Positions 1 to 6,578 of a stretch of DNA of 9,912 nucleotides are shown one piece after another. Location: NCBI GenBank assembly GCA_022866185.1, contig JALHUG010000042.1:1-9912 (forward strand). Direction: 5' to 3'. Each line of letters begins with the position of its first letter. Position 1 is the stretch's first letter. Source of the DNA: Dehalococcoidia bacterium. GTDB lineage: Bacteria > Chloroflexota > Dehalococcoidia > SM23-28-2. Below the pieces are notes generated by a model that was given only the letters and a program-made list of their open reading frames with translations, was not told where the DNA came from and made no database searches. The translations under genes and the position numbers were made by a program.

Positions 1-1
1 C

Positions 2-1279
2 TTCCAGTCACAAGAACTCCCAGCTTCCGGACACTACGATATTTGCCTTATGAACGAAGATGGTAGCGATAGAGCGTGTTCGAACGCGACGAGTGCAACA
101 TCCCCATCCATAAATGATCTTACCTGGTACACTTGGAATTCAACCGAGAAGGAGATCATTTACACAGCACCCGAAGACATCTGGATTGTGGATTTGAATG
201 GGGGCGACAAGAAGAAGGTACAGTTGGACTCAGAAGTCTATTCAAGCTTCAATGGCATTTCATGGAGCCCCGATAGAAGAAAGATAGCATTTGGTGGCAA
301 GTCGGATTCAGGACATCGGGGCTTCTATGTTGTTAGAATTGAAGAAAGGAGTGCGTCAAGTACCCCGGTGGGATCGGGGCCCACTTGTATGCTTCATACT
401 TCAGTGCCTGCTCCGTCAAATCCACTGCCGACGAACTCAACAACAGGCAAGATCGCGTTCGAGTCCGAGACAGATGGCAACGAGCAGATCTACTCGATGA
501 AGGCCGATGGGACAGGGCTGAAGAGGCTAACCACAACCCCGGCAAGTGACATGTTTCCTAGGTGGTCACCCAACGGCCAAAGCATTGTTTTTCAATCTGA
601 TCGAGACGGCGACTGGGAAGTCTACGTGATGGCCGCTGATGGAGGCAATCAAGTAGACCTAAGTCAGGCCCCTGGGGATGATTTCGCACCCGCTTGGTCA
701 CCTGATGGAAGCTTGCTCGCTTTCACGAAGGCCATTTCGGCTGACAACTGGGAAATCTACTTGATGAACGCTGATGGGACGGGCCAGACTTGTCTGACCA
801 ATGATCCGCACAAGGATGGAACTCCTGCCTGGTCACCCGACGGCTCCAGGATCGCCTTCTTCTCCGACAGAGACGGCAACTGGGAGATCTATGTAATGAA
901 TGCTGATGGAACGGGCGAGACCCGTCTCACCAGCAACCCGGCCACAGATGGGGCTCCTGCTTGGTCACCCGACGGCTCCAAGATCGCCTTCTTCTCCGAC
1001 AGAGACGGCAACAATGAGATCTACACTATGAACGCGGACGGGACGGGGCAGACGCGGCTCACTTACGACCCCGCGAAGGACGGAGGCCCCGACTGGTCAC
1101 CCGACGGCTCCAAGATCGCCTTCACCTCCGACCGCGACGGCAACGCTGAGATTTACGTGATGAATGCCGACGGGAGCCATCAGATAAACATCACGAACAA
1201 CCCGGCGAATGACATCGGTCCTCGTTGGTCACCCGTGTCGCCATCACCAACGACCGAACAGACGACCGGCCACAGGTAA
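2..1279 (+). CDS. PD40 (TolB-like) beta-propeller protein, 5' end outside window
   Basis: The reading frame is open from base 2 to TAA at 1277-1279, and the first ATG (base 50) is not the true start. It lies inside a propeller repeat (YDICLMNEDGSD matches the later IYVMNADGTG motif), so the gene enters from the left. Two propellers are visible. The first survives only as its last repeats (bases 2 to about 350, with a degenerate WSPD motif near 270). A Pro/Thr/Ser linker follows, then a complete six-repeat PD40 propeller from about 446 to 1243, the blade number known for TolB. Each repeat has the WSPDG - IAFxSDRDG - EIYxMNADGTG - RLT pattern. The protein ends in a short Ser/Pro/Thr tail. Such propellers bind proteins or other ligands, and in large-genome bacteria are often fused behind a kinase or membrane anchor; the missing N-terminus would decide. 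Base composition rises steeply along the gene. The specific function is unknown. Confidence 0.9.
   Translation, partial: FQSQELPASGHYDICLMNEDGSDRACSNATSATSPSINDLTWYTWNSTEKEIIYTAPEDIWIVDLNGGDKKKVQLDSEVYSSFNGISWSPDRRKIAFGGKSDSGHRGFYVVRIEERSASSTPVGSGPTCMLHTSVPAPSNPLPTNSTTGKIAFESETDGNEQIYSMKADGTGLKRLTTTPASDMFPRWSPNGQSIVFQSDRDGDWEVYVMAADGGNQVDLSQAPGDDFAPAWSPDGSLLAFTKAISADNWEIYLMNADGTGQTCLTNDPHKDGTPAWSPDGSRIAFFSDRDGNWEIYVMNADGTGETRLTSNPATDGAPAWSPDGSKIAFFSDRDGNNEIYTMNADGTGQTRLTYDPAKDGGPDWSPDGSKIAFTSDRDGNAEIYVMNADGSHQINITNNPANDIGPRWSPVSPSPTTEQTTGHR
446..1243 (+). repeat. Six tandem PD40 repeats, about 132-bp period
   Basis: The Trp codon of the WSP motif falls at 563, 695, 830, 962, 1094 and 1226, giving spacings of 132, 135, 132, 132 and 132 bp (44-45 codons). 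The units starting at 830, 962 and 1094 are nearly identical in DNA over about 50 bases after the Trp codon, while the earlier units match mainly in protein. That suggests recent duplication or homogenisation of the last three blades. Confidence 0.9.
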
Positions 1280-1426
1280 TCGTCGCGCCCGCAGCACCGA
1301 CATCTCATGTAGATAGCCGTCTTCCCAGGTCACGCCGGGCTCGAGGCCGTACTGATTGTTGGGAGTCACCATTGCCCTGCAGAGGTGCGAGCGCTGGGCG
1401 ATGGCCTGGGGTTTGTCGCGGTATGG

Positions 1427-3709
1427 CTACTCCCCTCTGGTGGCGTCCAAGGCATAGACATAGCCGTCTACGCTGCCAAGATAGATTACACCGTCCACCA
1501 CCGCCGGGCGGGACCTAACCCAGAAACCCGTCTCGAAGCGCCACAACTGTTCTCCTGTGGCGGCCTCCAGGGCGTAGAGGGAGTTGTCGTCGCTGCCAAT
1601 GTACACTACCCCGTCGGACACCGCCGGGGAGGATAGACCCTCCGCGCTCGGCTCGAAGCGCCAGGTCCCCAATCCCGCTTCGACCCACTCGCCCGTCTCA
1701 ACTCGCCACAGCTGTTCGCCGGTGGAGGCATCCAGCGCGTAGACGTACCCTTCGCGGTCGCCTATGTAGACCACTCCGTCCGCCACCGCTGGGTCGGAGT
1801 CTCCTCCCAGGTACTCCGTGAAGAGCCAGCGCTCCTCCCCCGTGGCGGCGTCCAGTGCTAGGACAGTGAGAGAGGGAGCAATGTAGACTGTCCCGCCCAC
1901 CACCGCCGGGGACGACGATATGCAGTTCAGCTCGCCGACATGCCACCGCTCTTGGCCAGTGGCGGTGTCCAGAGCGTGGATCCCGTCGCAACCGGTGACG
2001 TAGACTACACCATCCACTACCGCGGGGGCCGAGTCAATTTCGCCGTCCGTCTTGAAGCGCCATCGCTTCTCCCCCGTGGCTGCGTCGAGGGCATAGACGT
2101 ACTCGTCGTCACTGCCAATGTACACTACACCGTCCCCGACCGTCGGAGAGGAGAAGACGTAGCTGCCCGTCTGGAAGCGCCAGTGCTCTGCCCCGCTGGC
2201 GGCGTCAAGGGCGTAGACGTAGCTGTCGTTACTGCCAATGTACAGCACACCTCCAACGACCGCTGGGGAGGAGTACATTAGGCCGCCCGTCTGGAAGCGC
2301 CAGCGCTCCTCTCCTGTGGCGGCGTCGAGAGCGTAGACGTTCTGATCATGGGCGGCGAAATACACCACACCGTCAGCCACCGCGGGAGACGTATGTGCCC
2401 CTGGGGTCCAAGTCTCGGAGCGCCAGAGCACCTTCGGCGATCGCGCATCCGTCGTCGGCGTTGAGATTGGCGCCGCCGTCGGCTCTTCGGTCGGCTCAGC
2501 GAGAGATGATGGCGTGGCTGTCGACTGCACCAGCCCAGGGGTAGGCGCGGGTGTCGCCGGCACAGACGTGGACACGCTCACCGTGGGTGTGGAGATTGGC
2601 GTAGGGCTCGCAGTGGGGCCGAGGGGTGAGGCGGCAGCAGAGGGGGAAGCGGGTGCGGCCTGCTCAAGCGAGGCGGTCCACGTCACTTGATCCGAGCTGC
2701 AGGGGGCCTGCGCTCCTGTACCAGAGGTGTGGACGCGCACGAAACCGCTGGCCGTCCTCGTGGAATCGAACACCGCCGAGAACTCATAATCCCCCGGGGC
2801 GTACGAGAACCCCTTGTCGGCGATCGGCCAGGGCTTGGTCATCTTCGTCTCCTGCTTGACCTCGCACGTGCAACCAACCGGCTGCGGCCCTGCTCCGCCG
2901 GCCGGCAGGGGACATTCGCCTTCGACATCGAACTTGATGCGGCCCATCGCCCGGCCGCTCTCAATGACGTCGAACTCGACGTTTCTGCCCTGCGAGGTGG
3001 TGCCGCTCCAGGTGCCCACCTCAAGCCCTCCCGCCGTCGTTGTTTCGGTGGGCGTGGCCCCACCGTCACCGCCGCCAAATGGCCACCCTAGGAGGAGAAA
3101 CATCGCCGCCACCACGACTACCACTGCGATGCCGAGAACGCCGACAAGCCACACGACGCGCTGGCTACCCCATCGCCTGACTATCCCGAGCTCCGGTGCC
3201 TTCCTGGCCGGCGCTGGCGTGTGCGTCCCCTTCTCAATCAGGGGCTCCGCGGTTCCCGCTACTTCAGGAGCCCCCGCCTCCTCGGCCACTTGGTCTTGCT
3301 CCCCGATTCTCGCGAGCAGCACCTGTACTGTCTCGGCGAGGTATTGAAGATGCCTTTCCAGGGGTGGGGTCAACGCGTCCAGCCAGTGTCGCTTGGCAAT
3401 GTGGAACTGCATGAAGCTCGTGAGCGGCACGTCCTCTATCTTCAGCGGGAGTATGGGGATCCCCTTGTTGACGGCAGCCTCGACCTCGCTCATCACCTGA
3501 TCGGAATTGTTCGAATGAGATGTGAACACCAGGACCATGATGCGGCTCTCGTTGATGGCCTCAACGATAGCGTCAGCCCACCTGACGCTTGGCAGGACAT
3601 CTCGGGGGGCGATCCAGCACCGTATGCGGTTGGCTTCCAGCCTCGCGCACACCGCGTTGGCCGCCGTTCTGTCCTCTGCCGCGTAGCTGATAAAAACGTC
3701 ATGTGCCAT
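1427..3709 (-). CDS. TIR - transmembrane - PQQ-like beta-propeller receptor-like protein (second copy)
   Basis: The protein has 760 residues. Residues 1-135 form a TIR_2-type domain: HDVFISYAAEDR at the start, the WIAPRDVLP loop, and a helix with SDQVMSEVE in which Glu75 aligns with the NADase catalytic Glu of TIR enzymes. A charged, Pro-rich stretch leads to one membrane helix at about 184-209, preceded by RRW and Arg184, which favours a cytoplasmic TIR and an external C-terminus. Residues 229-345 form a small beta domain (GTWSG, four Cys at 266, 280, 282 and 337). A Pro/Thr/Ser spacer covers about 350-425. Eight PQQ-like propeller repeats (SPAVADGVVY...YVYALDAATGEERWRF) fill 428-760, the usual blade number of PQQ-type propellers; no PQQ enzyme domain is present. 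The ATG at 3709 begins the conserved TIR strand; a weak AGAGGA lies 12 nt upstream. The gene follows the first TIR gene and the SLOG-SLATT gene on the same strand. The domain calls are firm; a receptor role is inferred. Confidence 0.93.
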   Translation of the reverse strand: MAHDVFISYAAEDRTAANAVCARLEANRIRCWIAPRDVLPSVRWADAIVEAINESRIMVLVFTSHSNNSDQVMSEVEAAVNKGIPILPLKIEDVPLTSFMQFHIAKRHWLDALTPPLERHLQYLAETVQVLLARIGEQDQVAEEAGAPEVAGTAEPLIEKGTHTPAPARKAPELGIVRRWGSQRVVWLVGVLGIAVVVVVAAMFLLLGWPFGGGDGGATPTETTTAGGLEVGTWSGTTSQGRNVEFDVIESGRAMGRIKFDVEGECPLPAGGAGPQPVGCTCEVKQETKMTKPWPIADKGFSYAPGDYEFSAVFDSTRTASGFVRVHTSGTGAQAPCSSDQVTWTASLEQAAPASPSAAASPLGPTASPTPISTPTVSVSTSVPATPAPTPGLVQSTATPSSLAEPTEEPTAAPISTPTTDARSPKVLWRSETWTPGAHTSPAVADGVVYFAAHDQNVYALDAATGEERWRFQTGGLMYSSPAVVGGVLYIGSNDSYVYALDAASGAEHWRFQTGSYVFSSPTVGDGVVYIGSDDEYVYALDAATGEKRWRFKTDGEIDSAPAVVDGVVYVTGCDGIHALDTATGQERWHVGELNCISSSPAVVGGTVYIAPSLTVLALDAATGEERWLFTEYLGGDSDPAVADGVVYIGDREGYVYALDASTGEQLWRVETGEWVEAGLGTWRFEPSAEGLSSPAVSDGVVYIGSDDNSLYALEAATGEQLWRFETGFWVRSRPAVVDGVIYLGSVDGYVYALDATRGE
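1430..2389 (-). repeat. Eight PQQ-like propeller repeats, about 120-bp period
   Basis: YALDAATG-type motifs recur at residues 459, 499, 539, 579, 618, 658, 712 and 752 of the encoded protein, mostly 39-40 residues apart. Two departures stand out. Repeats 4-5 are diverged and carry Cys574 and Cys596. A 15-residue insertion sits between repeats 6 and 7 (spacing 54). The strand VLWR at 427-430, before the first repeat, probably completes the last blade. Confidence 0.9.
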
Positions 3710-3764
3710 TGCTAGCGTGCATCCTCTGTTCTACACCTCCAGCCCGAAGTGGTACGATATCCCA

Positions 3765-3778
3765 CGCCGAAAACGGCG
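3765..3778 (-). other. Short GC hairpin between the TIR genes
   Basis: A perfect 5-bp stem (CGCCG / CGGCG) with a 4-base loop lies in the 90-bp spacer before the second TIR gene. On the minus strand it is followed by TGGG and not by a T run, so it is not a convincing intrinsic terminator. It may be incidental. Confidence 0.25.
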
Positions 3779-3799
3779 CAAGTTGAGTAGCCTCAGTAG

Positions 3800-4265
3800 T
3801 CAGTCCTCCGTTATAGCATAGACGTAGCCATCGTTGCTGCTGATGTACACTACCCCGTCCGCCACCGCCGGGGAGGAGTGAATGATGCCGCCCGTCCTCA
3901 AGCGCCAGCGCTCCGCCCCCGTTGCGGCGTCCAGGGCGTAGACGTAGCGGTCCCGGCTGCCGAGGTAGACCACGCCGCCCGCCACGGCCGGGGAACAGAC
4001 GACGTAGTCGCCAGTCTGGAACCGCCAGCGCTGCTCCCCCGTTGCGGCGTCTAGGGCGTACACGTAGCTGTCCCGACTGCCGATGTAGAGCACGCCATCC
4101 ACCAACTCTGGCGAGGAGTCAATGGAGTCGCCCGTCTGGAAGCGCCATCGCTCCTGCCCGGTGACCGCGTCCAGGGCGCAGAGTGGGTCGCGTTGCTCTC
4201 GATCGCGCGGCCGCCGACGCAGACCTCCTCTTCCTCCATCGCCGGGGAGGAGCCCCAACTGCCCG
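3800..4265 (-). pseudogene. Frame-broken tail of about four more PQQ-like propeller repeats
   Basis: Directly after the stop of the first TIR gene the DNA still encodes propeller repeats, but in other frames. From about 4269 to 4190 one frame reads LTGSWGSSPA followed by a degraded MEEEEVCVGG segment. From about 4180 to the TGA at 3800-3802 another frame reads three good repeats (for example YVYALDAATGEQRWRF) and ends YVYAITED. Each frame change is equivalent to loss of one base (or gain of two), and the first also drops about ten codons (the DAATGExxWRF segment). An ATG at 4285 opens a 161-codon frame through the last part, but its first 34 or so residues are out of register with the repeat, so it is unlikely to be a real start. 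Best read as the decaying end of a once longer propeller array, or the remnant of a third paralogue. Sequencing error is possible but would need two indels plus a deletion. Confidence 0.75.
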
Positions 4266-6560
4266 TCAGTGCAGAGCGACGGCATAGAGGAAACCGTACA
4301 CGTTGCCGACGTAAATTATCCCGTCCCCCACAGTTGGGGACGACCACATTTTGCCACCTGTTTTCAGGTGCCATATCTCCCGTCCTGTAACAGCGTCCAG
4401 CGCATGGAGGGAGTTGTCTTCGCTTCCGATGTAAACAACCCCGTCCGCTACTGTTGGCGACGACCAAGACACCTTCCCCGCCTCAAAGCGCCAGGCCTCA
4501 TCCCCCGTAGCAGCATACAGGGCGTAGACGTGGTCGTCTTCGCTGCCGACGTAGACCACGCCGGCCACGACCGCAGGTGAAGAGGTGACCTGACCACCCG
4601 TCTGGAAGCGCCAAATCTGTTGTCCCGTGACAGCGTCGAGCGCATACACCGAGTTGTCTCCGCTTCCAACGTAGACCACTGCGTCTACCACTGCAGGCGA
4701 GGATGTAACCAAGCCGCCCGTCCGGAAGCGCCAGAGCTGCTCGCCCGTGGCGGCGTCCAGGGCGTAGACATATTTGTCCCTGCTGCCGATGTAGACTATG
4801 CTGCCGCTCACAGCCGGTGATGACCAAACCCAGTCCCCAGTCTGGAAGCGCCAGAGCAGTTTCCCCGTAGCGGCATCGACCGCGTAAACGCAACCGTCTG
4901 TGCTCCCCACGTAGACCACACCGTCCGCGACTGTCGGCGAGGAGTTCACCTGGGCACCCGTCTCAAACCGCCAAAGCTGCTCGCCGGTGACAGCGTTGAG
5001 CGCGTAGAGGTAATAGTCTCCACTGCCGATGTAGACTCTCCCATCAGCCACGGCCGGAGACGACCACACTTCACCGCCCGTCTGGAAGCTCCACCGCTCT
5101 TCGCCCGTGCTGGCATCCAAGGCATGCACATAGCCGTCGAAGCTCCCGAAGTAGACCAGACCGTCCACGACTGCCGGCGATGACCAGATCAGCGCGCTAT
5201 GGAAGACCCAAAGAACCCGGGCGGACGGCCCCAGCCCTCCCGCACCTTGCAGTTCCCCCAGCTCGGGCGTGTCCACAGCCACAGAAGGGCTGATGACAAT
5301 CGCGCACCCTGCAAGGTAACCGCTATTCGTCAACCCAGCTAGCCCCTCGGCCCGCCCACTCTCCACAAGCGACACCCACACGCCGAGGCGTTCATCCTGG
5401 CCGATCCTGACCAGATCGGGAAACGATGTCTGGCCCTTCCAGGAACCGTCGCCTTGCACTTCGTAAGTGCCCTGGCGAAGCCACACTGGCATGGGCATGT
5501 TACGCGGACTCCACGCCTCGTAGTAGACCTCGACGAGTATCTGCGCTCCAGGAGGGGCGCCTGTGCTCCCCCCCTCAAGGGGGTAGAAAACCTTGTAACC
5601 CGCAGCAGGGTCCGAAACCCACTGCTCGCTGTCACCGTCCTGCAACGGATTTGACAGCCACTTCTCGATCTCGGCGTCCTCCCAAGAGACGGCCGCCGCA
5701 CCGTATTCGATCCCATCCCGCGGTCCCGTACTCCAGGCGCTCGAGGGGATCTGAGGAACCGTGACCCAAATGCCTGGCTGCGAACAGGACTCTCCCGGTG
5801 ATCTCCCGCAGGGAACCTGTGCGACAGGCGGCGGTGTCCCAACAGTCGTCGTAGGCGTGGGCACAGCGCCACCAGCACCTCCGTCGCCACTGCGCAGTAC
5901 CCCTGCCAGCGCAACGATCCCTAAGACCGCGGCTCCCGTTGAAACCGCGAAGGCCGCGGGAAGCCATACGACTGGGCGACTGGCCCATCTCTTAGCGGCC
6001 TCGTATGCCCGCCGGAGCGGCGTCGGCCGCGGCTCAAATGGTCCTGTTGCCTCCCCTCTCTTCTGCTCGTCCGGCTTGGGTGGCGGCTCCTGAATTGCGT
6101 TCCGCAGCGCGGCGAGCCGCTCGGCGTTGGGCTTCCCCCTCCGAGCCACTCCCAGTTTCTTGAGTCCGTCGATCACACGGGGAACGATGGCCTCGATCCC
6201 CGCTGCCGGAATGCGAACCGAGGTCGCAGTACCTAGGACGAGTCCCCATCTGGGTTGCCTGGCCAGGAAATCGACATGCTCAATGCCTCGTAGGATCGGG
6301 ATGAACGGTTTCCGAGTCTGGTGGCCAAAGTCGACCTCCGTGCTCACCTCGTGCGACCCAATCGAATCTCGTGAGATGACGAGCGCAATGGCCTTGCACT
6401 GCTTGATCGCGTTCTGGACCTCATCGAGATAGTTGACGCCGGCGCTGCTGTCCACCTCGTAGCACCACGTCCGGAATCCCTCTTGTTCCAGCCCAATGGC
6501 GATACCAAGGGCGACGTCAGCGTCCTCGTCTACATGACTGATGAAGACCTCGTGAGCCAT
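4266..6560 (-). CDS. TIR - transmembrane - PQQ-like beta-propeller receptor-like protein (first copy)
   Basis: The protein has 764 residues. Residues 1-135 form a TIR_2-type domain: HEVFISHVDEDAD, the TWCYEVDSSAG loop, and SHEVSTEVD in which Glu75 sits at the catalytic Glu position. A charged linker (140-195) is followed by one membrane helix at about 196-222, preceded by several Arg/Lys, so the TIR should be cytoplasmic. A Thr/Pro spacer leads into an ectodomain of roughly 200 residues (245-440; Cys 251, 259, 419) that I do not recognise and that differs from that of the second copy. Eight PQQ-like repeats with exact 40-residue spacing (SSPAV at about 460, 500 and so on to 740) fill 447-764. 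The stop falls just after the eighth repeat, and the strand VLWVF at 449-453 could close the ring, so the product may be complete despite the broken repeats downstream. GGAGGG lies 8 nt before the ATG at 6560. The gene begins 18 nt after the SLOG-SLATT stop, so co-transcription is likely. Confidence 0.93.
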   Translation of the reverse strand: MAHEVFISHVDEDADVALGIAIGLEQEGFRTWCYEVDSSAGVNYLDEVQNAIKQCKAIALVISRDSIGSHEVSTEVDFGHQTRKPFIPILRGIEHVDFLARQPRWGLVLGTATSVRIPAAGIEAIVPRVIDGLKKLGVARRGKPNAERLAALRNAIQEPPPKPDEQKRGEATGPFEPRPTPLRRAYEAAKRWASRPVVWLPAAFAVSTGAAVLGIVALAGVLRSGDGGAGGAVPTPTTTVGTPPPVAQVPCGRSPGESCSQPGIWVTVPQIPSSAWSTGPRDGIEYGAAAVSWEDAEIEKWLSNPLQDGDSEQWVSDPAAGYKVFYPLEGGSTGAPPGAQILVEVYYEAWSPRNMPMPVWLRQGTYEVQGDGSWKGQTSFPDLVRIGQDERLGVWVSLVESGRAEGLAGLTNSGYLAGCAIVISPSVAVDTPELGELQGAGGLGPSARVLWVFHSALIWSSPAVVDGLVYFGSFDGYVHALDASTGEERWSFQTGGEVWSSPAVADGRVYIGSGDYYLYALNAVTGEQLWRFETGAQVNSSPTVADGVVYVGSTDGCVYAVDAATGKLLWRFQTGDWVWSSPAVSGSIVYIGSRDKYVYALDAATGEQLWRFRTGGLVTSSPAVVDAVVYVGSGDNSVYALDAVTGQQIWRFQTGGQVTSSPAVVAGVVYVGSEDDHVYALYAATGDEAWRFEAGKVSWSSPTVADGVVYIGSEDNSLHALDAVTGREIWHLKTGGKMWSSPTVGDGIIYVGNVYGFLYAVALH
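4269..5222 (-). repeat. Eight PQQ-like propeller repeats, exact 120-bp period
   Basis: The SP dipeptide recurs at residues 461, 501, 541, 581, 621, 661, 701 and 741, a strict 40-residue period. The array is more regular than that of the second copy and shows strong DNA similarity to it and to the broken tail at 3800-4265. It is therefore a likely substrate for unequal recombination. Confidence 0.9.
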
Positions 6561-6578
6561 GGCCGATGCCCTCCGCTA

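Noticed and set aside
1280..1426. Possible bidirectional terminator between the convergent genes
   Set aside because: No stable stem followed by a T run on either strand could be found by eye.
3699..3722. Seven-codon leader frame (MHASNGT) overlapping the start of the second TIR gene, with GGAGG upstream
   Set aside because: Too short to distinguish from chance, and GGAGG is 13 nt from its ATG; kept only as a note on why the TIR start has a weak RBS.
3751..3762. 12-base word GGTACGATATCC also present at 7217-7228
   Set aside because: One copy is inside SLOG-SLATT coding sequence and one in a spacer; no wider similarity around them, so likely coincidence and not an attachment site or repeat element.
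4122..4580. Plus-strand open frames across the PQQ repeat arrays (also 1940-2281 and 3221-3715)
   Set aside because: They run antisense to confidently assigned propeller or TIR coding sequence and show no domain pattern of their own.
1430..5222. PQQ-dependent dehydrogenase function
   Set aside because: Only the propeller repeat motif is shared; there is no dehydrogenase N-terminus or catalytic pattern, and the arrays are fused to TIR and membrane segments.
1430..5222. CRISPR-like array from the regular 120-bp spacing
   Set aside because: The period is coding (40 codons), the repeats diverge at third positions, and there are no unique spacers.
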